Counted from the first letter of the stretch, positions 1 to 6,388 are shown. The stretch is 20,381 nucleotides of DNA from Lachnospiraceae bacterium (GCA_022798035.1 JAAWLS010000005.1:1-20381); one strand, 5' to 3'. Notes: generated by a model from the sequence alone, not told the origin. Translations and numbers: made by a program.

Positions 1-1
1 A

Positions 2-91
2 GCCCTCCGGGCAAGATGCGCACGCAAATGCAAAGGAAATATATCGCTAAAGCGACGCATTTGCGGCGCAGAATTTCGCAAAGCGAAATTC
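2..91. repeat. cluster of palindromes at left edge
   Basis: Successive inverted repeats are visible: GCCC/GGGC at 2-5 and 9-12; a long stem joining 18-31 with 57-69 (13 pairs and one bulged A at 22) that encloses a small TCGCT/AGCGA hairpin at 44-55; and a perfect 9-bp stem 71-79 with 83-91 around an AAA loop. The last hairpin is followed by TTTCTT and could terminate a gene lying to the left of the window. The nested architecture is more than a single terminator needs and resembles an interspersed palindromic element. No open reading frame covers it. Confidence 0.6.
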
Positions 92-109
92 TTTCTTGTA
101 AAGATGCTA

Positions 110-138
110 TTGACAAAAAAGGAATTTTATAGTAATAT
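110..138 (+). promoter_or_regulatory. sigma-A-type promoter of tRNA-Gly
   Basis: TTGACA at 110-115, a 17-bp spacer and TAATAT at 133-138 form a near-consensus housekeeping promoter. The tRNA begins 14 bp after the -10 box, so the primary transcript would carry only a short 5' leader. Confidence 0.85.
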
Positions 139-151
139 TTATAACGGACAT

Positions 152-224
152 GCGATAGTGGCGTAGTTGGTAACGCGCGACCTTGCCAAGGTCGAGACCG
201 CGGGTTCGAGCCCCGTCTATCGCT
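152..224 (+). tRNA. tRNA-Gly (anticodon GCC)
   Basis: A full cloverleaf can be drawn. The acceptor stem is 152-158 with 217-223 (7 pairs), the D stem 161-163 with 174-176, the anticodon stem 178-182 with 190-194, and the T stem 200-204 with 212-216 (one G-U) around a TTCGAGC loop. The anticodon loop 183-189 is TTGCCAA, giving anticodon GCC at 185-187, which reads glycine GGC/GGU codons. The discriminator base is U (224), as expected for bacterial glycine tRNAs. The 3' CCA is not encoded. A broken integrase gene lies just downstream with its 3' end towards the tRNA, so this gene has probably served as an attachment site. Confidence 0.95.
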
Positions 225-241
225 TTCTAAGAGAAGTAAGG

Positions 242-271
242 CTTCCAGAGATTTCTGGGAGTTCTTTTTTT
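242..271 (+). terminator. Rho-independent terminator of tRNA-Gly
   Basis: An 8-bp stem (242-249 with 254-261, one T-G pair, loop GATT) is followed by TTCTTTTTTT at 262-271. It lies 17 bp after the tRNA, in the right place to end its transcript. Confidence 0.8.
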
Positions 272-330
272 GCCTGTTTTTGGATTTTTCTAAGTCTTAG
301 ATTTTTTTAATTCCAAAAACTATTTAGGCA

Positions 331-766
331 TTAAAGAATCGAAGCCGCGTATTTTGCCAGTGTATTGCCCTGTACTCCATTTCTTACATGGGAATAATGG
401 TACAGCAGGGTCTTCACAGAGGTGCCCATGATTTCGCTTACTATCTTGTCAAGGATGGTCTTATCCATAATCAGGTTGGTAGCAAGGGAATGCCGCAGAT
501 TATACAGGCGTATCACAGGCTGTATCTGAAAATCTGGTCTTTCTCCTGTATATGCATTGTTGCGCCTTACCATGTTCCGGAAATTCCTTGACAGGATAAG
601 AGGATTGATAAGGGAGCCATCTTTATGACAGAACAGGAAATTAGATTCCTGAAAGTCAGGATTCTTCCGCCAGGTATTTTTCAGTGAAAGTCTGGCACGA
701 AGTTTGTCAGCAACGATTTTCGGTAGTTTCAGACAGCGGTAGATGTTTCTTATAAAGGAAAGTCAG
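331..766 (-). pseudogene. truncated tyrosine recombinase (integrase) remnant
   Basis: Only the C-terminal catalytic half of a phage- or ICE-type tyrosine recombinase remains. The minus-strand frame is open from just inside a stop near 768 down to 331 (about 145 codons); an in-frame ATG at 573 opens only the last 80. Visible landmarks are a KLPKIVADKLRARL segment, a DGSLINPLILSRNFRNM segment typical of the region before the catalytic boxes, the box-II-like LYNLRHSLATNL (the usual His of H-x-L-R is Tyr here), then IVSEIMGTSVKTLLYHYSHV, in which the usual LGH is MGT and the nucleophile Tyr lies in YHYSH. The N-terminal arm-binding and core-binding domains are missing, there is no usable start, and at the upstream edge the sequence runs into an unrelated plus-strand fragment. 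It is almost certainly inactive. Its 3' end faces the tRNA-Gly 3' end, as with elements integrated at tRNA genes. Confidence 0.8.
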
Positions 767-886
767 GAAGATTTAAAGAAAGCCAGGGAGTATCTGGAAA
801 AATATTTTCCGCCAGATAATATAAATGTAAGGCAAGTAAGAAAGTTGTTAGAGGAAAAAGAAGTACAGAGAATAGCTGAAAAGTGA
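743..886 (+). pseudogene. 3' fragment of an unidentified gene
   Basis: Plus-strand codons from about 756 to the TGA at 884-886 encode a lysine/glutamate-rich, probably helical tail containing EDLKKAREYLEKYFPPDN and ending VQRIAEK. Codon choice and composition look genuinely coding. An in-frame ATG at 743 exists, but it lies inside integrase-derived sequence and has no ribosome binding site, so this is best seen as a gene 3' end fused by deletion to the integrase remnant. The parent family is not recognised. A hairpin with a T-run follows at once (897-938) and could be its terminator. Confidence 0.4.
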
Positions 887-896
887 TGTAAAAGGA

Positions 897-938
897 GAAT
901 GGGATTATGCTTTGTGAATGCTGTCCCATTCTTTTTTT
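897..938 (+). terminator. hairpin with T-run after the gene fragment
   Basis: GAATGGGA at 897-904 pairs with TCCCATTC at 924-931 around a 19-nt loop and is followed by seven Ts (932-938). On the plus strand it fits a Rho-independent terminator for the fragment ending at 886. It overlaps the 3' end of the minus-strand reading frame ending at 905, which makes the two genes tightly convergent. Confidence 0.5.
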
Positions 939-1327
939 AATTCCTGTGCATAAGGTTGTAATTTGGTCATAATATCTTGTGCCATAGATTCAGATATAAT
1001 ACTCAGCTCGAAGAGTTTCAGGACTACCAATAATATTTAGAAAACATAGGGATTGCTTTTGGCAAACCATTTTAATTCGGAAAGGTAGTCTGATTTTGTA
1101 TGAGTGGAGATATAGGATTCAAAGCGGTCTTGGGTTAATTCTGTAATAAAATCTAGTTCAGAAGTTAGGAAAGTAAGCGGTTCCTGTAGAGAAAGTGAAA
1201 AGCGGCTTCCATCGACGCAGGTAATGAGGAAATAGTTATCGGAATCATTTAAGTCTATATCTTGTATAAAGGTGTCGTTTTCGTTAAAAAATTGAAATAG
1301 TAAGTCTTTGAAATGTTCGTTTGTCAT
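905..1327 (-). pseudogene. small hypothetical gene, probably frame-damaged
   Basis: An intact minus-strand reading frame of 96 codons starts with ATG at 1327 and ends at 1037 (starts MTNEHFKDLLFQFF, ends SNPYVF). The family is not recognised; the protein is acidic with no membrane segment. The stop may not be the original end. One base out of frame, the sequence continues with protein-like codons (LNIIGSPETLRAEYY), and a second shift back to the first frame gives SESMAQDIMTKLQPYAQEL and so on to a TAA at 905-907. A one-base loss near the T-run at about 1041 and a one-base gain near 1000 would together restore a protein of about 139 residues. If these are not mutations, the feature is a 96-residue orphan at 1037-1327. 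It is divergent from the ribbon-helix-helix gene at 1468 and shares its AT-rich intergenic region. Confidence 0.5.
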
Positions 1328-1373
1328 ATCTGTCTATCTATCCTTTAAAAATATTCAAAAATATAATATAACA

Positions 1374-1447
1374 TATATTGCGATAATGCAATATAAAATG
1401 TAATTCAGAATAATAATATATTATTTTAAACATACCGAAACTATAAT
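1374..1447 (+). promoter_or_regulatory. promoter region with two palindromes before the RHH gene
   Basis: A consensus -10 box TATAAT lies at 1442-1447, 20 bp before the start codon; no good -35 box is seen. Just upstream are a perfect 14-bp palindrome, AATAATATATTATT (1412-1425), covering where the -35 should be, and an 8-bp inverted repeat TATATTGC/GCAATATA (1374-1381 and 1388-1395). Ribbon-helix-helix proteins commonly repress their own promoters through short palindromes, so these are candidate operators for the downstream protein. The same region would carry the start signals of the divergent gene at 1327. Confidence 0.45.
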
Positions 1448-1467
1448 GTAAATAGCGGAGGTGTATC

Positions 1468-1677
1468 ATGAGTGAAAAGAGAAAAAATGGAAAATTTGTA
1501 GTAACAAAAAAAACGGAAGTAAAGGAAGAAAAATCTATAAATATGACTTTACGAATTGATAAAGATATTCAAAAACAATATGATGAGTGGGCTAATAAGA
1601 CAAATCGTTCCAGAAATGAATTGATGTGTATGGCGTTGGTGTATGCATTAGAGAATATAGAATTTCTTGATAATTAA
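1468..1677 (+). CDS. ribbon-helix-helix (CopG/Arc-like) DNA-binding protein
   Basis: A 69-residue protein with a basic, unstructured N-terminus (residues 1-22, lysine-rich) followed by a ribbon-helix-helix fold: a beta strand INMTLRID (about 24-31), helix A around KDIQKQYDEWANKT, a turn, and helix B starting SRNELMCMALVYALENI. The strand inserts into the DNA major groove in this family; the protein would act as a dimer. The start is well supported: GGAGGTG ends five bases before ATG 1468. The stop lies only 13 bp before the GTG proposed for the ATPase, so the two form one transcription unit. In this family such a gene usually autoregulates, controls a toxin or maintenance partner, or acts in plasmid copy control; here the only partner is a broken ATPase. 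It is the only clearly intact gene in the tRNA-linked scar. Confidence 0.75.
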   Translation: MSEKRKNGKFVVTKKTEVKEEKSINMTLRIDKDIQKQYDEWANKTNRSRNELMCMALVYALENIEFLDN

Positions 1678-1687
1678 AGGAGAAAAT

Positions 1688-2424
1688 GTGGCAGTACAAA
1701 AATTACCATTAGATAAATTAATATTTGGAAAAACAGACGCTTTTAATGAATTGAAAGAGTATGGAACAGATTGGTTTACAAAATCATTTTTGACATATGA
1801 AAAGTATAGAATAAATAATTTTATTAAGGGTAAAAGTTATTTTATTTGTGGCGAGAAAGGGACTGGTAAGACTGCATTATTACGTTATCTACAATGTGTT
1901 TTAGCAGAAGACCCATATAATTTAATTATACCAATAAGATTTAAGACAGATTTGGATAGTGAAGATAAAAAAGCAATGGTTCGTGCAGCTACAAATATAA
2001 AAGTGTTGTACGCTTAATGAATCACGTTTTGCGCCAATTAAACCAAGAAACGAGTTTTACACAAGAAATGTTTGACCGAGCTTTAAAAGACTATTCTTCA
2101 GCAAGTTGGACTGAAATTGTTGAGGGATTAAACTTAAAATATTCAGGAGATGAAATTAAGGCATTAAAACTTATATTTACTAATATAGAGGTTCCATTCA
2201 CTTACCAATATATATCGAAGCGGATTGACAAGCTAAGTGAAGCTGATGATAGGGTTTCAAAGTTTAAAGAAAAATATAATTTAAGGAAAGTTTTTGATGA
2301 TATGTTTGAAGTAGGAGTAATAGGAAACACTGGGCAGCGAATGATTTTCAAATTTTTGAAAGATTAGGATTTGGCGCTTACAGAAAATATGATAATACAT
2401 AAACCATTAAGAAATTCTTTTTGA
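1688..2424 (+). pseudogene. internally deleted P-loop ATPase, Sll1717-like
   Basis: The 5' part (GTG 1688, preceded by AGGAGA; stop at 2017) encodes an N-terminal ATPase segment with a Walker A motif GEKGTGKT at residues 55-62 and a following LLRYLQ helix. A second frame, open from about 2005, encodes a C-terminal region containing RKVFDDMFEVGVIGN, is stopped by TAG at 2365-2367, and then continues in the same frame as DLALTENMIIHKPLRNSF to TGA 2422-2424. The tail (D-x-x-L-T plus MIIHKPLR) resembles the end of Sll1717-type P-loop ATPases as I recall that family, in which the protein is roughly twice as long as the pieces here. I infer a deletion of the middle, including the expected Walker B region, with a frame change at about 2005-2016, plus a nonsense mutation. 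These ATPases are often found in mobile or defence-type accessory regions; this copy should be dead. Confidence 0.65.
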
Positions 2425-2463
2425 AAAAACGTATCTTGTAATATGCTGTAATGATTAAAAAAA

Positions 2464-2566
2464 ACAATCGTGTTACGGGGTGTTTGACCTTCATTCTACA
2501 TGGAATGGGGCACATGGACAATTAGAATCATTTTGTACTTATAGGGCATGATATAGACGATTGTTC
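2464..2566 (-). other. long-range inverted repeat with T-run, possible 3' structure of the hydrolase transcript
   Basis: AACAATCGT (2464-2472) is complementary to ACGATTGTT (2558-2566). Read on the minus strand, downstream of the hydrolase stop, the stem closes about 85 nt and is followed by a run of eight Ts, like a terminator with an unusually large loop. The loop contains a small CATTC/GAATG hairpin (about 2494-2509). Apart from this, the 167 bp between the ATPase remnant and the hydrolase hold no gene that I can see. Confidence 0.3.
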
Positions 2567-2591
2567 CTTTTTAAAGAAAAATATAGCATTT

Positions 2592-3170
2592 TTATTGGTA
2601 ATTGTAAACGGATGTTTCCCCGCAAAAGTCTCTTGTCTTTTCCATTATGTCTCTTAAAATTTCAAGATTCTGAAATGTATCACTGCATTCGAGAGAGTGA
2701 TTGCAGTCTTTGTATACAATCAAAGGAATGCGATTCGACTTGGAAAGCTGGGTAATCTCATCCAAATTGCTCCATGGGTCTGCCGTTCCGATAAAGCCGA
2801 CTGCATGATTTGGTGTAAATGAGAAAGTCTGGGCCAGAGGCGTATATAGAACATGCTTGACGTATTGTAATCCATATTTTTGGGCGTATGACGCCGCAAT
2901 AATCGTTCCTATGCTTTTGGAAATGAAAAGGATATCATCGTATTCCATCCAGGGAATGTCTGCAAGTTCAGTTTCGGCTTGTGAAAATAATATTTCGTAT
3001 GCTTCCTTCATTTTTTCATGATTGCCGCGGATATTTCCGGCTTTGTATGCATAGCTCACATTTTTGTGATTGTCATATCCTAGTTCACGGATAATATGCC
3101 GGCTGTAGTATAAAAGAGGTTTGTCGCAATGATATCCTATGCCTGGAAAGTAAACAGCTATTTTTGCCAT
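2592..3170 (-). CDS. small alpha/beta-hydrolase-fold protein
   Basis: A 192-residue cytosolic protein (no signal peptide or membrane segment). ATG 3170 is preferred over the upstream TTG at 3185 because AAAGGGA lies at the right distance. The N-terminus AKIAVYFPGIGYHC has the beta-strand then G-x-G-Y-H pattern of an oxyanion-loop region; FISKSIGT (residues 82-89) is a nucleophile elbow with Ser86 in S-K-S-I-G, a variant of G-x-S-x-G; GTADPW supplies the likely acid; and CNHSLE the likely catalytic His. All three triad members are thus present in the right order. The protein is short for the fold and probably lacks a large lid domain. The substrate cannot be inferred. It lies 31 bp downstream of the small membrane protein gene, suggesting co-transcription. 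Confidence 0.75.
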   Translation of the reverse strand: MAKIAVYFPGIGYHCDKPLLYYSRHIIRELGYDNHKNVSYAYKAGNIRGNHEKMKEAYEILFSQAETELADIPWMEYDDILFISKSIGTIIAASYAQKYGLQYVKHVLYTPLAQTFSFTPNHAVGFIGTADPWSNLDEITQLSKSNRIPLIVYKDCNHSLECSDTFQNLEILRDIMEKTRDFCGETSVYNYQ

Positions 3171-3201
3171 GATAATCCCTTTCAATTCACAAGTGCATGT
3201 A

Positions 3202-3477
3202 TTATTCTTCCGCCGTATTGTCGGCGTCGTCTGCGTACAGATTACTCATGTATTCGTTCAGTGCGGTTAAATCCACTTCCGTCTGAGTGGGAGTTTTCGT
3301 GTTCTTGCTCTGCTGGTGGAAATATCCGTAAGCGGAGTAGCCCAGCCATCCCACAACTGCCACGCATACTACTGTGCTGCATACCATTGTTACATTGTGT
3401 TTTATCTTTTCCCGCTTTAAGATTTGTTTGCGGTTTGCTTTTTCCTTTTTATACTGGTCTACTTTTTTCTGGCTCAT
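3202..3477 (-). CDS. small single-pass membrane protein, function unknown
   Basis: A 91-residue protein. Residues 1-28 are strongly basic (KKVDQYKKEKANRKQILKREK), one hydrophobic segment spans about residues 29-52 (TMVCSTVVCVAVVGWLGYSAYGYF), and the C-terminal 35 residues are polar and acidic (ends DDADNTAEE). The positive-inside rule places the N-terminus in the cytosol and the tail outside. AAGGAG lies nine bases before ATG 3477. Its role is not recognised; the basic N-terminus may contact RNA, DNA or phospholipid. It is probably the first gene of a two-gene operon with the hydrolase. A MITE-like palindrome sits 30 bp upstream of its start, between it and any distal promoter. Confidence 0.7.
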   Translation of the reverse strand: MSQKKVDQYKKEKANRKQILKREKIKHNVTMVCSTVVCVAVVGWLGYSAYGYFHQQSKNTKTPTQTEVDLTALNEYMSNLYADDADNTAEE

Positions 3478-3507
3478 ACTGGTTCTCCTTATGGTTTCAT
3501 AGATTTT

Positions 3508-3666
3508 TAGGCAATTGCAAAACGACTAAGTTATCATAATTTTATGTACAATTCATACAATTTTCTCCAAATATTTCCTTCATGCTTTTGCATGAGAAAA
3601 TATTTAGGTCCAATTTTTTGAATTGTACATGAAATTTTGAATAATATTGAGTTTCGCAATTGTCTA
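3508..3666. mobile_element. MITE-like imperfect palindrome with flanking direct repeat
   Basis: The ends are inverted repeats, TAGGCAATTGCAAAAC (3508-3523) and GTTTCGCAATTGTCTA (3651-3666), matching at 14 of 16 positions. The arms continue to pair inwards (for example ATGTACAATTCA at 3544-3555 with TGAATTGTACAT at 3619-3630, and TTCATGC with GCATGAG near the centre), so the whole 159 bp can fold into one long hairpin. A 10-bp direct repeat, TCATAGATTT, flanks it at 3497-3506 and 3667-3676 and looks like a target-site duplication. It has no coding capacity. It lies in the intergenic region between the minus-strand membrane protein gene and thyA. Confidence 0.6.
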
Positions 3667-3810
3667 TCATAGATTTAAAAAATCAGCAAATTTATCTCAA
3701 ATCTTTTACAGTATACACTATTTCTGTGAAAAAATCTTTAAAAATTAGAAAAAAGTTCAGGGAAATTTACCTGTATTACTGGAAATATCCAAACTGCCGC
3801 AAAAATCTGG

Positions 3811-3839
3811 TTTTCCAGAGAGTGGTTTTGTGTTAAAAT
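3811..3839 (+). promoter_or_regulatory. possible thyA-operon promoter
   Basis: TAAAAT at 3834-3839 is a fair -10 box and lies 17 bp after a weak -35 (TTTTCC, 3811-3816). Transcription would begin close to 3846, right at the start of the 34-bp tandem repeats, giving a 5' leader of about 155 nt. A similar TTTTCC element precedes the proposed ilvB -10 box. The -35 match is only partial. Confidence 0.35.
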
Positions 3840-3847
3840 AGCAGTAC

Positions 3848-3949
3848 GTTCTTTTCAGAGGAAAGAAATTGCTGCATGAAAATGCTTTTCAGAGGAAAGA
3901 GATTGCTGCATGAAAGTTCTTTTCAGAGGAAAGAAATTGCTGCATGAAA
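3848..3949 (+). repeat. three tandem 34-bp repeats in the presumed thyA leader
   Basis: The core CTTTTCAGAGGAAAG begins at 3851, 3885 and 3919, an exact 34-bp period, and each copy runs on through RATTGCTGCATGAAA. Copies differ at only a few positions, mainly at the junctions (GTT versus ATG). Each copy carries a purine-rich GAGGAAAG and an ATG about 13 bases later, and can form a small CTTTT/GAAAG hairpin. The third copy's ATG (3944) is in frame with thyA and would add 19 residues, but the spacing is poor and the standard start at 4001 has its own ribosome binding site. Confidence 0.85.
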
Positions 3950-4000
3950 GCGCTTTTTAACAGAAAATGTGCGCCTGCACAAGCAGAAAAGGAGAATTGC

Positions 4001-4849
4001 ATGAGTTTAGCAGATGGTATTTTTATAGATATGTGCCGGGATATTTTAGAGAACGGCGTCAGCACAGAGGGAGAGAAGGTACGGCCTCATTGGGAAGATG
4101 GAGCCAGCGCTTATACGATAAAAAAATTTGGGGTGGTGAACCGATACGACCTGACAAAAGAATTTCCGGCGCTGACTCTGCGGCGGACAGCCATCAAGAG
4201 CTGCACCGATGAAATGCTCTGGATTTGGCAGAAAAAGTCCAACAATATTCATGAACTGCACAGTCATATCTGGGATGAATGGGCGGATGAGGCAGGTTCG
4301 ATAGGAAAGGCTTACGGGTATCAGATGGGAGTCAAACACCAGTACAAAGAGGGCATGATGGACCAGGTGGACAGGGTGATTTATGACTTGAAAAATAATC
4401 CTTACAGCCGCAGAATTATGACAAATCTCTATGTGCATCAGGATTTGAGCGAGATGAATCTCTATCCTTGCGCTTACAGCATGACCTTTAATGTGACCCA
4501 GAAATCAGGGCAGGAAAAACTGACTTTGAACGCCATTTTGAATCAGCGTTCCCAGGATGTTTTGACGGCCAACAACTGGAATGTGTGCCAGTATGCGGTG
4601 CTTCTGCATATGATGGCTCAGGTCTGCGATATGGAAGCGGGAGAGCTGGTGCATGTGATTGCAGACGCTCACATTTATGACAGGCATATTCCGCTGGTAC
4701 AGGAATTGATAGAGCGTAAGCCCTATCCGGCACCGGAATTTTGGCTGAATCCGGAAGTGAAAGATTTCTATAAATTTACCAGAGAGGATGTAAAACTGGA
4801 GCAGTATGAGACGGGGCCTCAGATTGAAAATATTCCGGTTGCAATTTAG
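4001..4849 (+). CDS. thyA: thymidylate synthase
   Basis: Methylates dUMP to dTMP using 5,10-methylene-tetrahydrofolate, producing dihydrofolate, in the cytosol. The 282-residue length and the order of motifs fit ThyA. The catalytic cysteine is Cys157 in NLYPCAYSMTFN; QRSQDVLTANNWNVCQYA carries the nucleotide- and phosphate-binding residues; HVIADAHIYDRH holds the conserved His/Tyr pair that contacts the deoxyribose; and the C-terminus NIPVAI closes the active site. The start at 4001 is chosen because GGAG lies six bases upstream and MSLADGIFIDMC looks like a normal N-terminus; the longer in-frame start at 3944 would translate the tandem-repeat leader. It is followed after 43 bp by folA, which recycles the dihydrofolate made here. 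Confidence 0.96.
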   Translation: MSLADGIFIDMCRDILENGVSTEGEKVRPHWEDGASAYTIKKFGVVNRYDLTKEFPALTLRRTAIKSCTDEMLWIWQKKSNNIHELHSHIWDEWADEAGSIGKAYGYQMGVKHQYKEGMMDQVDRVIYDLKNNPYSRRIMTNLYVHQDLSEMNLYPCAYSMTFNVTQKSGQEKLTLNAILNQRSQDVLTANNWNVCQYAVLLHMMAQVCDMEAGELVHVIADAHIYDRHIPLVQELIERKPYPAPEFWLNPEVKDFYKFTREDVKLEQYETGPQIENIPVAI

Positions 4850-4892
4850 CAATGACCTGAATCATGATATGACAGAGAAAGGAGCGCAGGCT

Positions 4893-5384
4893 ATGAATTT
4901 AATCGCGGCAGTAGACAAAAACTGGGGTATTGGATGGAAGAATAAATTGCTGGTGAGAATTCCGGAGGATATGAAATCATTCCAACGGATTACCACAGGC
5001 AAAGTGATTGTGATGGGAAGAAAGACTATGGAGACATTTCCCAGCGGACAGCCCTTGAAAAACAGGACGAACATTGTGCTGACAGCCAATCAGGATTTTC
5101 AGGTGAAGGATGCAGTTGTCGTACACAGTATGGAAGAGCTGCTGGAAGAGCTGAAACAGTATGACAGCGAGGAGATTTATATTGTAGGCGGGGAGAGTGT
5201 CTACCGGCAGATGGCAGATATGTGCGATACGGCTTATATCACGAAGATTGATTATGAGTATCTGGCAGACGCCTGGTTTCCTAATCTGGATGAGCAAAAG
5301 GAGTGGGAGGCCACGGAGGAAAGCGATGAATACACCTATTTCGATTTGGAGTATCGTTTCCTGAAATATGAGAAGAAACACTAG
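4893..5384 (+). CDS. folA: dihydrofolate reductase
   Basis: Reduces dihydrofolate to tetrahydrofolate with NADPH. The 163-residue protein shows the whole family pattern: MNLIAAVDKNWGIGWKNKL at the N-terminus with the Met20-type loop, IPEDMKSF with the substrate-binding acid Asp26, VIVMGRKTMETFP for NADPH binding, and EIYIVGGESVYRQM for the second cofactor loop. ATG 4893 has AAAGGAG eight bases upstream; an upstream in-frame GTG would read into the end of thyA. Its job follows directly from the neighbour: ThyA is the main cellular source of dihydrofolate. Trimethoprim is the classic inhibitor of this enzyme; nothing in the sequence shows resistance or sensitivity. Confidence 0.95.
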   Translation: MNLIAAVDKNWGIGWKNKLLVRIPEDMKSFQRITTGKVIVMGRKTMETFPSGQPLKNRTNIVLTANQDFQVKDAVVVHSMEELLEELKQYDSEEIYIVGGESVYRQMADMCDTAYITKIDYEYLADAWFPNLDEQKEWEATEESDEYTYFDLEYRFLKYEKKH

Positions 5385-5411
5385 AATTATGATGGAAAAA
5401 GAGGCGGGAAA

Positions 5412-6359
5412 ATGGAAAACTTTGTGTTCAGTATCAATGTGACGATTCCGATTTTCCTGGTGATGGTATTGGGCTGGGGCCTGAAACAGACGGGAATGCT
5501 GAACGATAATTTTGTGACAGTGGCAAATAAATTTAATTTTCAGGTGACACTGCCTTTTTTACTGTTTCGGGATATTTCCTCTGTGGATATCCGGGCGGTG
5601 TTTGATTTGAAGTACGTTCTGTTCTGTGCTGCTGCCAGCTCAGCAGGATTTTGGGCAGTCTGGGGCGGTACGAAATTATTTTTGAAAGATAAGTTGGCGG
5701 CAGGAGAATTTGTGCAGGTTTCTTTTCGCAGCAGTGCGGCGGTGATGGGACTTGCTTTTATTCAGAATATTTACGGGCAGTCTGCTATGGGGCCTTTGAT
5801 GATTATTGGTGCGGTGCCCCTCTACAATATTTATTCCGTCCTGGTACTGACTTTTGAGGGGCAGCAGGGCAGAGCTGGAGAAGGGAAAATAAAAGAGGCG
5901 TGTGTCAATATATTGAAAAACCCTATTATTATAAGCATTTTTCTGGGGCTTTTGGTATCTCTGGCAGGCATTCAGTTTCCGGTACTGCTCAACAAAACCA
6001 TTCAGAATGTGGCCCAGATAGCGACGCCGCTTGCACTGGTGACGCTGGGAGCAGGATTTGAGGGCAGGAAAGCGCTGGCGAAAATGGGGCAGACTTTGGG
6101 GGCGTCCATTTTTAAACTAGTGCTGCAGCCTCTGGCATTTCTTCCAGCAGCCCTGGCATTGGGGTTCGACGGAGAGAAATTGATTGGAATTTTGATTATG
6201 CTGGCCTCTCCCGCAACACCCAGCTGTTATATTATGGCAAAAAATATGGGGCATGAGGGAACGCTGACGGCCAGTACAGTGGCGTCCACAACGCTGCTGG
6301 CGTCCTTTACGCTGACGGGATGGATTTTTCTGTTAAAAACAATGGGGTATATCAGTTAG
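5412..6359 (+). CDS. AEC-family membrane transporter
   Basis: A 315-residue polytopic membrane protein of the auxin efflux carrier (AEC) family, related to bacterial malate/malonate and other organic anion permeases. About ten hydrophobic segments form two five-helix repeats separated by a charged loop around residues 152-170 (EGQQGRAGEGKIKEA). Family features visible are the early FNFQVTLPFLLFRDIS segment, the second-repeat IATPLALVTLGAGFEG motif and LASPATPSCYIMAKNMG near the C-terminus, which has the proline-centred crossover of the fold. It is 27 bp downstream of folA with a GAGGCGGG ribosome binding site, so it probably belongs to the thyA-folA operon. The substrate cannot be read from the sequence, and no direct link to folate metabolism is evident. 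Confidence 0.85.
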   Translation: MENFVFSINVTIPIFLVMVLGWGLKQTGMLNDNFVTVANKFNFQVTLPFLLFRDISSVDIRAVFDLKYVLFCAAASSAGFWAVWGGTKLFLKDKLAAGEFVQVSFRSSAAVMGLAFIQNIYGQSAMGPLMIIGAVPLYNIYSVLVLTFEGQQGRAGEGKIKEACVNILKNPIIISIFLGLLVSLAGIQFPVLLNKTIQNVAQIATPLALVTLGAGFEGRKALAKMGQTLGASIFKLVLQPLAFLPAALALGFDGEKLIGILIMLASPATPSCYIMAKNMGHEGTLTASTVASTTLLASFTLTGWIFLLKTMGYIS

Positions 6360-6361
6360 TG

Positions 6362-6388
6362 CCGGTTCAGCCCGCGCAGGCCGGACTT
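6362..6388 (+). terminator. weak hairpin at end of the thyA-folA-AEC operon
   Basis: CCGG at 6362-6365 pairs with CCGG at 6381-6384 (two further T-G pairs possible) and is followed by ACTTTTGG. The stem is short and the T-run poor, so termination here is possible but unproven. Confidence 0.3.

Noticed and set aside
1332..1341. GTCTATC as a possible attR copy of the tRNA-Gly 3' end
   Set aside because: The match to the tRNA 3' end (CGTCTATCGC) is only seven or eight bases, well short of a usual att repeat.
3944..4000. Upstream ATG as the thyA start
   Set aside because: It would translate the third tandem repeat and leader; the ATG at 4001 has a well-placed GGAG and a typical ThyA N-terminus.
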